64,000 nt of DNA from Ochrobactrum sp. CGA5. GTDB lineage: Bacteria > Pseudomonadota > Alphaproteobacteria > Rhizobiales > Rhizobiaceae. The DNA lies in the NCBI RefSeq assembly GCF_006345815.1, contig NZ_VCIG01000038.1, forward strand, positions 848,539-912,538. The letters are read 5' to 3'. Under the pieces are notes generated by a model, which did no database searches, was not told the DNA's origin, and saw only the letters and a program-made list of their open reading frames with translations. Both the position numbers and the translations under genes were made by a program. Numbering within the stretch: the first letter of the stretch is position 1; every line of letters starts with the position of its first letter. This document shows, piece by piece, positions 36,036 through 45,757 of the stretch.

Positions 36036-37670
36036 TCAAGCCCAGTTGTTTTTGCGGAAATCCATTGCGAAAGCAGGTGCAGCCTTCCACTTCAATGACT
36101 TCGGCTTGGCAGTGAACGTCGCATTCTGGTGAAGAACTGTGTAAGCAGGATCTTCCCGTTCACAGATTTCCAGCATCCGCTTGAACGCTTCCTTGCGTTT
36201 GGCATGGTCGGTGCTGGTTTCCAAAATGACGGAAAGCTTGTTTGCTTCCTCATTCGTCCACTCGCCGACCTGCTGCTGCTGGCCGTTAGGACCATGCTGG
36301 CTGACAATCGAAGAAACAGGATCGTTGAACGGCGCGGAATTGGACCAGTCGCGCACAGCACGTCCCGGGCTCTTCTCCAGAACCTGCTGCCAGTTTTCCT
36401 GCATCTGGATTTCGACGTTCAGGCCCACCTGGTTCCACATCTCAACGAGAATCTGCGCGGTGGCGGTCTGGTTGGTATAGTAGTTGTTGAGCAGGCGGTA
36501 CGGTATCGCATCACCTTTGTAACCGGCTTCTTTCAGAAGCTGCTTGGCGAGATCCGGGTTATATTCCGGAACATTCCAGCCCTGAACAAACATATCGCCA
36601 TAGTAATCCCACTGGAGACCAGCCGGAACAACCGTCCGACCGGCCCACAGCGAATCCACGATCGCCTGACGATCGATCGCATGGGTGAATGCACGACGCA
36701 CCAACGGGTTTTCTAGCTGCGGATGAAATTTGTCGAACACAGTCAAACGATGATTGAGAATCGTACCACCCTGAACCTCGAAAGCATCGTTCTTTTCGAT
36801 ACCCTCGATCTGGTCCGGTGGAATATCGCATGCGAACTGATACTCGCCCGAGAGTAGACCATTGATACGGGAAGCCACTTCAGGCACTTCGATGAAACGT
36901 ATCTGCTTCAACGGCGGGCGTCCGCCCCAATATTCGTCATGGGCTTCGAGCACCAACATGTTATCCGGTTTGAACTCTACAACCTTGTATGGCCCGGTGG
37001 TAATCGGCTTGCGCGCCCAGTCTAGATAGCTCGGCGCTTCTTCCCAGCCACGACGGCTCATGATCTGGCTGCCGTAGCGCGAGATACGACCTTCCATCGT
37101 CACATCCGGCGTACCGTTCTTGAAGCGCACCGTATATTTGTCGAGTACTTCGACACCGAGAAGTGCCGGCCACGAACGGCGTGCAGTAGCCGGCACTTCA
37201 AGCGGTAGCTCCTTGCTTTCGCGACCAAGCGGGTTCTTTTCCGATACATATATCGTCTTACCTTCGGCTGGCTGCGTGTCGCCAAACATACGTTCCTTGC
37301 CAAAGGTAAAGGCAACGTCCTCGGCAGTCATCTCGTCGCCATTATGGAATTTGACGCCTTGCCGGAGTTTCAGCTCAACAGTCTTGTCGTCAATGCGGGT
37401 CCATTCAGTCGCAAGACCAGGCACAGCCGAAAGGCCTCCCAGCCAGTCGCGATCGATCAGCGCTTCCCATATACTGGAAAAGAAAACGCGTTCGCCGACA
37501 TTCGACTGTTCGCGAAGAACGTCGAGCGTATTGCTGTTTGCCACTTTCTGGACAGCAATCGTGATGGATGGGCGATTGTCAGCCTGTGCAATTGCAAATC
37601 GCGGCAGGACGAGCGAGCCAGCGGCACCGGCTGAAAGGCCAAGCATTCCGCGTCGGGTCAGATTGATCAT
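36036..37670 (-). CDS. extracellular solute-binding protein, family 5 (peptide/nickel/opine type)
   Basis: This 544-residue protein starts with a Tat-like signal (LTRRGMLGLSAGAAGSLVLP, then AIAQA), so it may be exported folded. The mature part has family 5 features, including KLRQGVKFHNGDEMTAEDVAFTF near residue 105 and VRRAFTHAIDRQAIVDSLWAG near 335. It is the substrate capture component of the importer encoded downstream. The phosphonate monoester hydrolase gene ends 16 bp upstream, which ties the captured substrate to that enzyme. The ligand is unknown. Confidence 0.93.
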   Translation of the reverse strand: MINLTRRGMLGLSAGAAGSLVLPRFAIAQADNRPSITIAVQKVANSNTLDVLREQSNVGERVFFSSIWEALIDRDWLGGLSAVPGLATEWTRIDDKTVELKLRQGVKFHNGDEMTAEDVAFTFGKERMFGDTQPAEGKTIYVSEKNPLGRESKELPLEVPATARRSWPALLGVEVLDKYTVRFKNGTPDVTMEGRISRYGSQIMSRRGWEEAPSYLDWARKPITTGPYKVVEFKPDNMLVLEAHDEYWGGRPPLKQIRFIEVPEVASRINGLLSGEYQFACDIPPDQIEGIEKNDAFEVQGGTILNHRLTVFDKFHPQLENPLVRRAFTHAIDRQAIVDSLWAGRTVVPAGLQWDYYGDMFVQGWNVPEYNPDLAKQLLKEAGYKGDAIPYRLLNNYYTNQTATAQILVEMWNQVGLNVEIQMQENWQQVLEKSPGRAVRDWSNSAPFNDPVSSIVSQHGPNGQQQQVGEWTNEEANKLSVILETSTDHAKRKEAFKRMLEICEREDPAYTVLHQNATFTAKPKSLKWKAAPAFAMDFRKNNWA

Positions 37671-37686
37671 TTGGTAGCTCCTGAGA

Positions 37687-39231
37687 TCAATGGTTGCGCG
37701 TTGTCAGCCCTTGCGGGCCAGATCTGTAATGGGTGAGCGTCCGGTCGGCATACGACAGCCGCCACGACAAAGCCTTCTGGGCGTAGTCGCGAACGAGAAC
37801 CGCATAAGCGGGTTCTTGAGCCAAATTGTTGAATTCGTGTGGGTCCGCCTTCAGATCGAAGAACAGCGGTGGCAGGGCTGCAAAGTGCACGTACTTGTAG
37901 TTTTCGTCCTCAATTACGCAGAGGCTGCAATTATCCTGCGAAAGCTGTACCGAGTTCTGCGGCTGATCGTAGAAGACATCGCGGAAGTCGAACTCGTAAT
38001 GCAGTTCTGTACGCCAGTCAGTGGGCTTTCCCTCCCCCATAAACGGCAACAGCGAACGCCCGTCGCAGGCACGTGGCGTTTCCCCTCCCAACCATTCGAG
38101 GATGGTTGGCATGACATCAATACTTTCGGAAAAGCCTTCTTCGATCTGGCCAGCGCGCCGGTTTTGTCCTGCATCCTTTACAACCAAAGGAATGCGGAAG
38201 CTCTCGTTATTATAACCGATCTTGCCGAGTAGGTGATGATCGCCGAGCTGCTCGCCATGGTCGCTGGTAAAGATGATCAATGTATCGTTCCACTGATCCG
38301 TTTCATCAAGGTAAGCGAAGACCCGACCCAGACAATCGTCGATTTCCGTAATCAAACCGCAATAGGTGGCGCGCATCTGCCGAATCTCGCCTTCGTCCAG
38401 CGTTGCGCCGGAGCCTTCCGCCCCATGGAAAAACGAACCGCGCCTGATGTGATCGATGTAATGTTTCATAAGCGGATGCTGCGCCGCTTCGGCATCCGGA
38501 CTGTCCGCACGAACCGGCCCAGGCATATCTTCGGCCTTGTACATTGCATGATAAGGCGCGGAAGCGACGAATGGCGGATGTGGGCGATAATAGCCAAGAT
38601 GCAGGAAGAACGGCTTGCCGTCCCTGCCTTTCAAATAGGTCAGCGCACGTTCCGTGAAGAATGTAGAATCCGAAAACTCCTTCGGAATACGTGATGGCTT
38701 ATCAGTAGCGCCCGGAACAGAATGCTCTCCTTCCGGCAACCAGATATCTTCACGTTTCTCCGGCAGCTCAAAACCATTCTGCGCCACCCAGCCGAAATAC
38801 CCGTCCATGTTGGGCTCGAATGCGCCCACAGAGCGAAAGCCGTCCATGATATCGCCAAGAACGGTGAACCGTGGATCTCTGGAAGATGTCGACCGCGGGT
38901 CAGGCGTCGTCGTGGTGTAACCGATCAGGGCGGGATCGTAGCCGATAGCGCGAAGGGCCTTGCCAAGATTCAAATGGCGCTGATCTAGCGGGACAGTGTT
39001 CTGCACCGCCCGATGGTTCATCAAGTAGAGGCCCGTAAGCAGACTTGCTCTTGCCGGTCCACACGGCACACAGGTCGTAACGTGGTTACGGAAGGTCAAG
39101 CCTTCTCGACATAAGCGATCGAGATTAGGAGTGCTGAGGAAGGGTTCGCGCCCCTCCGCCCGCATCAGGTGAGGGATAAAATCTGCTCGCCATTGATCAA
39201 CGACGATAAGCAGAACATTTTTTCTGGTCAT
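37687..39231 (-). CDS. phosphonate monoester hydrolase / arylsulfatase-superfamily enzyme
   Basis: The protein is 514 residues, the same length as the characterised Rhizobium phosphonate monoester hydrolase, and shares its distinctive N-terminus (VVDQWRADF) and CVPCGPARASLLTGLYLMNH block. Cys57 in C-G-P-A-R is the residue converted to formylglycine. Asp12 and the SDHGEQLGDHHLLGK segment near residue 325 supply metal ligands. These enzymes hydrolyse phosphonate monoesters and phosphodiesters and, weakly, sulfate esters. No signal peptide is present, so it acts in the cytosol and needs imported substrate. As the first gene before a full importer it may define the operon's purpose. Confidence 0.92.
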   Translation of the reverse strand: MTRKNVLLIVVDQWRADFIPHLMRAEGREPFLSTPNLDRLCREGLTFRNHVTTCVPCGPARASLLTGLYLMNHRAVQNTVPLDQRHLNLGKALRAIGYDPALIGYTTTTPDPRSTSSRDPRFTVLGDIMDGFRSVGAFEPNMDGYFGWVAQNGFELPEKREDIWLPEGEHSVPGATDKPSRIPKEFSDSTFFTERALTYLKGRDGKPFFLHLGYYRPHPPFVASAPYHAMYKAEDMPGPVRADSPDAEAAQHPLMKHYIDHIRRGSFFHGAEGSGATLDEGEIRQMRATYCGLITEIDDCLGRVFAYLDETDQWNDTLIIFTSDHGEQLGDHHLLGKIGYNNESFRIPLVVKDAGQNRRAGQIEEGFSESIDVMPTILEWLGGETPRACDGRSLLPFMGEGKPTDWRTELHYEFDFRDVFYDQPQNSVQLSQDNCSLCVIEDENYKYVHFAALPPLFFDLKADPHEFNNLAQEPAYAVLVRDYAQKALSWRLSYADRTLTHYRSGPQGLTTRNH

Positions 39232-39274
39232 GTTGGCCTCGTTATTTCCGAGGCTTACTAGGACCCTTATATCT

Positions 39275-39291
39275 CAAGGGCATGACCCTTG
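39275..39291. promoter_or_regulatory. inverted repeat upstream of the hydrolase/importer operon
   Basis: CAAGGG-CATGA-CCCTTG is a perfect 6-bp inverted repeat, 44 bp before the hydrolase start. On the minus strand it is followed by TATAAG, a possible -10, so a protein bound here would sit in the promoter spacer. Confidence 0.4.
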
Positions 39292-39325
39292 TGTAATGTT
39301 TTGATGAACCTATGATTACAGAAAC

Positions 39326-39342
39326 GCCGGCCATTGGCCGGC
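39326..39342 (-). terminator. hairpin after the 682-residue gene
   Basis: GCCGGCC-ATT-GGCCGGC is a perfect 7-bp stem, followed on the minus strand by GTTTCTG. It lies between the upstream gene and the hydrolase operon promoter. Confidence 0.65.
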
Positions 39343-39370
39343 ATTTCACTAAGAGGAATAGGAGAGCCGA

Positions 39371-41419
39371 TTACTCCGCCTTGGCTTCAATATCGACTTT
39401 GTCGAGCAGAGTGAGCGGATCTTGCGATGCCGCGACCATTTCGAGGGCCCCAATCCCCTTCTCCGCCTTCGACTTCACCGATATTTCGAAAATGTTCGGT
39501 TTTGCGAGAAAGGTAGAAAACGCCGTCACAACGTTCTGCAACTTTGGCTGATCGGCGTTTAACCCTTGAAGGAATGCCGTTGCAAGCGAAGAAACCGCAT
39601 CGCGTACCTCCTCCTCTGTCATATCGTTTTCTTCGGCGTAGAGCTGCATGCCTTTCGCTATGATGCCGTAGTCTTGAACCTTCACGTTCACTTGTCGAGC
39701 CTTGAGCCCGAGCAAAGCAACCTGCATCATCACCTTGTCGCCTGAGAAAAACTCTTTGGTGAACCCGCCCATCAGACCTGACATGGATATGGAGGCCATA
39801 TCCTTTCCGCTGATCGAAATATCCTTGATAATTAGATTCTGGTTCGCCTCATCCCAGCTTGCCTCAAAGTTGGATGACATTGTGAGATGATCATAGCCAC
39901 GTTCACGAAGCCGTTGATAGAGTTCGTAGTTGTCGTCTTTCGGTAACTTGACTGACAAATCTTCGTAAGCGACCCGCACATCGGTCGGAATACCGTTGTA
40001 AGGTTTTTTGAGAGCGACTTCATAGCTCTTCATAGTAAATTGCATGCGTTCAGGCAGCGAAGGAGCCGACATTTCTTCGGCTGCGGACTGATTTGCCTCG
40101 TCCGCGTTCTCATCGCCTGCGTTCACATCATCTGACTCTTCATTTGGCAGATCGGCGGCGATCCCCACTACCCGAAGCGTGCCAAATTCTGGAAGCATGG
40201 TCGTGAAAGGGAAGTTTTCAACTTCCTCTTCACTCAGCGCCGCCAACTTTTTCAGAGCTTCAACTGAAGTTGCCCAGGAGAACCCCTTCAAGGAAGCTTC
40301 CTGCATCTTCACGTAGTCCTGCCCCTCGGAGAAGGCCAAGCCTTTGACGCTCGCATCCATCTTCTGGTTGTCGAAAGCAACTGTGACACGTTCAATACCG
40401 GCCTTGCCTTTCGATGCGTCAGTCGGCTCGATCTTCATGCCGAGCATTTCCACATCGCCCTTACCGATCATGTCAAACAGAGAGCTCAACTTAAGAATAA
40501 GCCCGCGCGTTTCTTCAGTCGAAAGTTCGTCCGCATCTTCGAGAGACTGGAGCTTCTCCAAGGTTTCGGTTAACGGTGTAGCAGGCATGCGAGCCGTGAA
40601 ACCGTTGCTGCGAATTTCATCGTAGCTGAAGTTCGCATCCTTCGTCTTCATGACGATATTCGTCGCCGAGAATGGACCGTAGACCGGCTTCGCTTCCTTG
40701 TCGTTCGGGCCTGCTCTTTCGGTATAGAGACGAGCAAGGAAGACACCGTCAATGTCCCTGCCCTCTACAGTACCCATGGTTCCCGTCATCTTGTCCGTGA
40801 CTTTTTTACCGTCTTCGCCAGGCACTTGGACCGTGAAGTCGAAAGTCGTGCCGCCCGCCACATACCGAGCAACCTTACCGTGGTTGATATCTTCCAGCGC
40901 AACGTCCTGGTAGACGACGTTCTGTGCATTCTTCGCGACTGTCTGGACGACCTTTATCTGCTGCGCAGTCAGGCGCTTAGCCGAAAAACGACCAATGCGT
41001 TCCGATAGGGTCAGACCGCTGTTGCCAAACGTATCTTTCAGCATGGCGATGTCGAAATTAGCGTCTTCGATTGCTACGCTCGGAATGGAAATTTTGTAGT
41101 TCCCGATCTCTGTATCAATGCCAGAAGCATTTAGTATGCCAGTGAGGAACAGAAACTTGGGGCGACCGTCGACCGAGGCAATACGAACGTTGGAACCATC
41201 TTTGAGCGGCAACGTCACGTCGCGCAGATGGATACGTCCGAGAAAGTCGGCTTTGACGGAAGACGCCGTGCCGCCGCGCTTTTCGAGCTGCGACGTAATG
41301 GTCTTCTCAAGTGTGATCTTGTATCCGGTCAAACCGGCGGCAGCGATGGCGATAACTGCGACTGCCGCCCACAGCGCCTTGCGCCCACCCTTACGAGTTC
41401 CGTTCTTTGCCTGCTCCAC
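39371..41419 (-). CDS. uncharacterised 682-residue membrane-anchored envelope protein
   Basis: The protein has a basic N-terminus and a single membrane helix (about residues 14-32), so most of it should be periplasmic. The rest is mainly beta-prone with no catalytic motif I recognise. A strongly acidic linker (NEESDDVNAGDENADEANQ) interrupts it near residue 430. The C-terminal part has repeated ISISGKDMASISMSGLMGG-like stretches that vaguely recall AsmA-type or YdgA-type envelope proteins, but I cannot assign either. It is monocistronic with a terminator after it. It is very likely a real gene; the function is unknown. Confidence 0.85.
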   Translation of the reverse strand: MEQAKNGTRKGGRKALWAAVAVIAIAAAGLTGYKITLEKTITSQLEKRGGTASSVKADFLGRIHLRDVTLPLKDGSNVRIASVDGRPKFLFLTGILNASGIDTEIGNYKISIPSVAIEDANFDIAMLKDTFGNSGLTLSERIGRFSAKRLTAQQIKVVQTVAKNAQNVVYQDVALEDINHGKVARYVAGGTTFDFTVQVPGEDGKKVTDKMTGTMGTVEGRDIDGVFLARLYTERAGPNDKEAKPVYGPFSATNIVMKTKDANFSYDEIRSNGFTARMPATPLTETLEKLQSLEDADELSTEETRGLILKLSSLFDMIGKGDVEMLGMKIEPTDASKGKAGIERVTVAFDNQKMDASVKGLAFSEGQDYVKMQEASLKGFSWATSVEALKKLAALSEEEVENFPFTTMLPEFGTLRVVGIAADLPNEESDDVNAGDENADEANQSAAEEMSAPSLPERMQFTMKSYEVALKKPYNGIPTDVRVAYEDLSVKLPKDDNYELYQRLRERGYDHLTMSSNFEASWDEANQNLIIKDISISGKDMASISMSGLMGGFTKEFFSGDKVMMQVALLGLKARQVNVKVQDYGIIAKGMQLYAEENDMTEEEVRDAVSSLATAFLQGLNADQPKLQNVVTAFSTFLAKPNIFEISVKSKAEKGIGALEMVAASQDPLTLLDKVDIEAKAE

Positions 41420-41755
41420 GATGCTGGTCCTTTCAGCGCAAATTAAAACGGTGTCTGTGCAAGCGATTGCCAGAACGAATTCGCAGACGAAAGGGAGGTT
41501 TCGACATCGCGTAAATACGGCTGAAACAATTGCTTAAAACACACAGCCTGAATCGGTCAGGCAGACAGATGCTCTAACTACCTGAAATTGCAAGTGCAAG
41601 CAGGGTCGCAAAAGTTTCTCACAATATTTTACAGCCTACTCATGCAATACTCACATAAAACATTTGGGTTCTCGATGAAATATCTAAGGAGCCATTTCAG
41701 CTATTGAGCGGGTTAGTATCAGTCTCAATCAGGCAAGGAGATACTTGTCAGGCGC
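41420..41755. other. 336-bp gap without a recognised feature
   Basis: I see no gene, strong hairpin or repeat here. It should contain the promoter of the 682-residue gene at its left end. Confidence 0.5.
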
Positions 41756-42565
41756 TTACAATGGCTGATCGGGATGCGGAGACGCACCATAGGCACCCCA
41801 TACGGATTGATCGAAATTCACGATGGCGCCAGTCATCAATCCCGATTCTCCAGAAGCCAGAAAAGCGATTGCGCGAGCAACTTCACTTGGATCAATCAAC
41901 CTGCCGAAAGGCTGGCTCTTTGCTGCTTCATCCAGCCAATTCTCCGGCGCATTATGAAACTCACGTTGGATGCGGTCCTCACCATCCGATGCCATCCAAC
42001 CGATATTCAGGCTATTGATACGGATACGATTGCGGAGAACAGAATAGGCTACGTTGCGGGTCAGCGTATCCAGCGCTCCTTTCGATGCACAATAAGCGGC
42101 GATGAAAGGTTGCCCACCCATGGATGACATAGAGGAAATATTGACTATCGTTCCCTCGACCTGATCGCGCCGGAATAGTTTTATGGCTTCTTGAATAAGA
42201 AAGAATGGCGCCCGTGTATTCACCGCGAACAAACGATCGAACAAGTCCGGGCTTGTATCCAGAATAGTACCACGATCTGTCAGACCCGCCGCGTTTACGA
42301 GAATGTCGAGCCGTCCAAAAACACGGTCGGCTTCAGAAACGATCTTGCGACAGTCTTCCACTTTCTCAAGATCAGCCTGCACGAAGATGGGCTTGGCTCC
42401 GAGCCTTGCCAACTGATCGATTTGCGCTCTCCCTTTTTCAAGCGAACGTCCGCATATCACAAGACCTTTAGCCCCTCTCTCAGCAAACAGTTTCGCTGTT
42501 GCTGCGCCAAGCCCCTGCGTGCTTCCTGTGATGACAGCAACTTTTCCACTGAGTTGTCCGTTCAT
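41756..42565 (-). CDS. SDR-family NAD(P)-dependent oxidoreductase
   Basis: The 269-residue protein is a classical short-chain dehydrogenase. The cofactor motif TGSTQGLG is at residues 13-20, NAAG at 91-94, and the catalytic Ser at 144-145, Tyr158 and Lys162 (YCASK). It lies downstream of a sugar importer on the same strand, separated by 123 bp that contain a palindromic repeat, so it may be transcribed with it. A sugar, sugar acid or polyol dehydrogenase role is likely; the substrate is unknown. Confidence 0.92.
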   Translation of the reverse strand: MNGQLSGKVAVITGSTQGLGAATAKLFAERGAKGLVICGRSLEKGRAQIDQLARLGAKPIFVQADLEKVEDCRKIVSEADRVFGRLDILVNAAGLTDRGTILDTSPDLFDRLFAVNTRAPFFLIQEAIKLFRRDQVEGTIVNISSMSSMGGQPFIAAYCASKGALDTLTRNVAYSVLRNRIRINSLNIGWMASDGEDRIQREFHNAPENWLDEAAKSQPFGRLIDPSEVARAIAFLASGESGLMTGAIVNFDQSVWGAYGASPHPDQPL

Positions 42566-42582
42566 TCTACGCTCCGAAATTC

Positions 42583-42687
42583 TAGAGCATTTCCAGCAAA
42601 AGTGCGAAGCGGCTTTGCGCCGGATAATGCGTGAAAACAGATAGATAGAGCGGTTCCGACGATTCCATTTAAAGCGGAGTCGCTCTC
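42583..42687. repeat. Brucella/Rhizobiales-type palindromic intergenic repeat
   Basis: The segment begins TAGAGCATTTCCAGCAAAAG, continues GTGCGAAGCGG, GGATAATGCGTGAAAACA, GATAGAGCGGTTC and ends GCGGAGTCGCTCT. I recall this as a very common intergenic palindromic element in Brucella/Ochrobactrum and related Rhizobiales. It fills almost all of the gap between the sugar-importer ATPase gene and the SDR gene. A degenerate relative lies at 5.3 kb. Confidence 0.7.
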
Positions 42688-42688
42688 G

Positions 42689-43468
42689 TCAAACCCGACC
42701 ACCTAATTCTGCAGTGAGGTCAGCGAGTTCCTGCCCGCCCGCCATGAGGCTTTGTAATTCGTCCATATCCACATCGTTCTTCGTGCGGGTTCCAAGCGTT
42801 ACACCGCGATTGAGAACAGTAAACTTGTCCCCCACCGCATGCGCATGTCGAACATTGTGCGTGATGAAGATCACACCCAACCCACGTGAGCGTACGAGAT
42901 TGATGTACTTGAGAACCATAGCCGTTTGCCGTACGCCCAAGGCAGAGGTCGGCTCGTCGAGGATCAGCACTTTCGCACCAAAGTACACGGCGCGGGCAAT
43001 CGCCACACATTGGCGCTCACCGCCGGAAAGCGTTCCAACCGCCTGCTGGGGATCACGAACATCGATCCCGATCTTTCGCATCTCCTCGCGCGTTACTTCT
43101 TCGGCCTGATGGGTGTCGAACCAACGGAAAGGCCCGACACCCTTTGTCGGCTCGCGTCCGAGAAAGAAATTCCGCATGACCGACATCAGAGGGATCATGG
43201 CAAGATCCTGATAGACCGTGGCAATGCCATGATCGAGCGCATCACGTGGACTATTGAAATTGACTGGCTTTCCCTCAACCAGAAAGTCGCCGCTGGTCGG
43301 CTTGTGAACGCCAGAAAGCGTCTTGATCAGCGTCGACTTGCCTGCGCCATTGTCACCAAGCAGACAGTGGACCTGTCCCGGTTCGACGCTCAGCGAGACA
43401 CCATTCAACGCAATGACCGGGCCGAAATGCTTAACAAGATTACGAACTTCGATGATGGGGGTCGTCAT
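42689..43468 (-). CDS. sugar ABC transporter ATP-binding protein, single-domain (FrcA type)
   Basis: The protein is 259 residues from ATG 43468; the frame is open to 43795, but that extension lies inside the permease gene and is not coding. It has one nucleotide-binding domain: Walker [10 protein letters not shown], signature LSGGERQ, Walker [12 protein letters not shown] and the H-loop in FITHN. Most ribose-type importers use a double-length ATPase of about 500 residues; the single-domain form is the FrcA type known from Sinorhizobium, which works as a homodimer. It lies 14 bp after the permease gene. Confidence 0.92.
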   Translation of the reverse strand: MTTPIIEVRNLVKHFGPVIALNGVSLSVEPGQVHCLLGDNGAGKSTLIKTLSGVHKPTSGDFLVEGKPVNFNSPRDALDHGIATVYQDLAMIPLMSVMRNFFLGREPTKGVGPFRWFDTHQAEEVTREEMRKIGIDVRDPQQAVGTLSGGERQCVAIARAVYFGAKVLILDEPTSALGVRQTAMVLKYINLVRSRGLGVIFITHNVRHAHAVGDKFTVLNRGVTLGTRTKNDVDMDELQSLMAGGQELADLTAELGGRV

Positions 43469-43482
43469 GGCAAATCTCCCTC

Positions 43483-44613
43483 TCAGCGCTCGCCGGTCGC
43501 GCGCTTGCGAATGAAATTGTTGAAGAGTACCGCGATCAGAAGCATTCCTCCCAGGAAGACCAGGTACCAGTCCTGATCGATCTGGGTATACGTCAGCCCG
43601 ATAAGAACCATGCCGAAGATGATCGCGCCGAAGAACGCACCGATTGCAGAACCATAACCGCCAGTCAGCAGACAGCCGCCGATAACCGCAGCGATAATCG
43701 CCTCGAACTCTTTCTGAAAGCCACGGCGCGCATCGGTTGAACCGGCATCCATAACGGTGAGAATAGCAACCAATGCAGCAGCCATTGCCGTGCACATGAA
43801 CAGTGTCGTCTTCACACGACGCACAGGCACACCGGAATTGCGCGCAGCCAGAGCGTCACCGCCTGCCGCGAAAATCCAGTTGCCGAAACGTGTCCGCACC
43901 AACACATAGGTCGCTATCAGGGCAATGGCCGCGAACCAGAGGACTTCGACCGGCACACCTTTCACCGACGGCTCACCATTAGGAAACTTGGCAATAAGGT
44001 CGTTTTCGGCCATCCAGGCGAACAGTCCCGGAAAAGCATCGCCGGAAAAAATCCCAGCAAAATAACTGCCCGCAACCGCTTCCTTCACCCCACGCAACTG
44101 GGTTGCGCCGCCTGTTGCCCATTTCAATCCAACCAGCGACAGGCCACGCAGAATGAACAGAAATGCGAGCGTTACGATAAAGGATGGCAATCCGGTCCGA
44201 ATAACAATCTGTGCATTCACCACCCCCACGAATGCAGCAAACAGCAGAGTAACGATGATGGCAACGCCAAGCGGCATCTGCCAGACGACAAGGGCAGCGG
44301 CGAAAATCAGGCCTGCGAACGCGATCATCGAGCCGATAGACAGGTCGAATTCACCCCCGATCATGAGAAGTGCCGCAGCGACGGCCAGAATGCCGAGCTG
44401 CGAAGCCGGAGCCATGAAATTCATGATTCCGGCAGCAGTGAACATCGCTGGATTGGCAACTGAAACGAAAAAGATCGTAATCAGGATCAGGCCGGAGACT
44501 GCCCCCAATTCCGGCCTGCTCATGAGCCGTTGCAATAGACTCGCGGACTGAAGCCGCTCATCCTTCGATAGCGCCGCTGCGTTGGCCTTTTCACGGGGAA
44601 GTGGCTCACTCAT
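43483..44613 (-). CDS. sugar ABC transporter permease (FrcC/RbsC type)
   Basis: The protein is about 376 residues with around ten membrane helices and the BPD_transp_2 features [18 protein letters not shown] and [24 protein letters not shown] at 44613 is preferred over 44631 because AGGAGAAAATC precedes it. It forms a homodimeric inner-membrane channel. It is the middle gene of the binding protein / permease / ATPase trio. Confidence 0.93.
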   Translation of the reverse strand: MSEPLPREKANAAALSKDERLQSASLLQRLMSRPELGAVSGLILITIFFVSVANPAMFTAAGIMNFMAPASQLGILAVAAALLMIGGEFDLSIGSMIAFAGLIFAAALVVWQMPLGVAIIVTLLFAAFVGVVNAQIVIRTGLPSFIVTLAFLFILRGLSLVGLKWATGGATQLRGVKEAVAGSYFAGIFSGDAFPGLFAWMAENDLIAKFPNGEPSVKGVPVEVLWFAAIALIATYVLVRTRFGNWIFAAGGDALAARNSGVPVRRVKTTLFMCTAMAAALVAILTVMDAGSTDARRGFQKEFEAIIAAVIGGCLLTGGYGSAIGAFFGAIIFGMVLIGLTYTQIDQDWYLVFLGGMLLIAVLFNNFIRKRATGER

Positions 44614-44651
44614 GATTTTCTCCTGATGCATTCTGGGTACAGAAACCCGTT

Positions 44652-44673
44652 CCCGCCCATTTTCATGGGCGGG
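44652..44673 (-). other. intercistronic hairpin after the sugar-binding gene
   Basis: CCCGCCCAT pairs perfectly with ATGGGCGGG around a TTTC loop, 28 bp after the binding-protein stop. It fits the stem that stabilises binding-protein mRNA and reduces permease expression in many sugar importers. Confidence 0.65.
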
Positions 44674-44700
44674 CTCGATAATAGATGGTCGAGATGATGC

Positions 44701-45630
44701 TTACCGGATACCCTTGGCCGAAAGTTCCACGACCTGCTTGGCCTTGTCCTTGGTGATAAGGTTCGGACCCGATGGAACATTACCACCCGGCATCAAACCG
44801 TACTTCGCGTTAAGCGCGAGAAACGAGACCGGAAGATAGCCTTGCAGAAACTGCTGCTGGTCAATAGCAAAGTCCGCCTGTCCCTTTTCAACAGCTTCCA
44901 GGAAGCCCGCGGACATATCGAATGTCGCAACGTGGATTCCGCTGCGACCGCTTTCGGCAGCAGCTTTTACAGCCGGTTCACCCGCGAGTGTCGCATTGAG
45001 CGTCAGGATTGTATCGACGGCAGCATCAGATGCTAAAGCGGCACGAACCTTGGCTTCGTTTTCAGCAGGATCGGTCGATGTCGGCAGAACCGTCACATCA
45101 CCGAAGCCTTCCTTGAAGCCCGCGCAGCGCTGATCAAGCGAGACGTTCCCAACTTCCTGATTGACACAAATGCCTTTCTTGCCGCCAGCATTTTTCAATG
45201 CCTCGCCTGCGACCTTACCAGCATCGAATTCATCCTGCCCCACATGTAGCAGAGCACCGAGTTTCTTTGAAGCATCGGAGCCAGAGTTCATCGAAATGAC
45301 CGGAATGCCGGCTGCTACCGCACGCTGGATCGACGGTCCGAGCGCATCAGCATCTGGAATGGAAACCACGATACCCTGCGGATTTTGATTGATTGCAGCG
45401 TCGATAAGCTGGGCCATCTGCACCATGTCAAAGGTTTCCGGCGCACGATAATCAACCTTCGCTCCCGTATCCTTCGCCGCTTCTGAAACACCGTTTTTCA
45501 CAACGGACCAGAACGGATCAGATGCCTGACCGTGACTGACTACCACAATATTAATATCAGCCGCGTGGGCTGTAAAAGACGCAGCCAGCAAGGCCACCCC
45601 AGCTACGGCCGACTTCAATAGAGATTGCAT
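44701..45630 (-). CDS. periplasmic sugar-binding protein (ribose/fructose class)
   Basis: This 309-residue protein has a signal peptide (residues 1-23, ending AHAA) and the type I periplasmic-binding fold (INIVVVSHGQASDPFWSVVKNG near the N-terminus). A GGAGGAG site precedes the ATG. The class binds hexoses, pentoses or cyclitols; the ligand is not predictable from sequence. It is divergent from a Gfo/Idh/MocA dehydrogenase, and the shared upstream gap contains two palindromes. Confidence 0.93.
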   Translation of the reverse strand: MQSLLKSAVAGVALLAASFTAHAADINIVVVSHGQASDPFWSVVKNGVSEAAKDTGAKVDYRAPETFDMVQMAQLIDAAINQNPQGIVVSIPDADALGPSIQRAVAAGIPVISMNSGSDASKKLGALLHVGQDEFDAGKVAGEALKNAGGKKGICVNQEVGNVSLDQRCAGFKEGFGDVTVLPTSTDPAENEAKVRAALASDAAVDTILTLNATLAGEPAVKAAAESGRSGIHVATFDMSAGFLEAVEKGQADFAIDQQQFLQGYLPVSFLALNAKYGLMPGGNVPSGPNLITKDKAKQVVELSAKGIR

Positions 45631-45757
45631 TGTCTACTCCTCCCTTGTCCGGCACTCCCCGCCGGTTTGCGTTGACGCCTTTACCTTCCACCTGCTGTAT
45701 CCCGGCGCTCCTCCAAGCTATTCCCGGTAACTCACGCAGACGAGGCTCAATTCAATA

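Noticed and set aside
43469-43795. N-terminal extension of the sugar-importer ATPase gene
   Set aside because: The open frame extends into the permease gene in another frame, is Cys/Arg/Gly-rich without domain similarity, and the ATPase fold begins at 43468.
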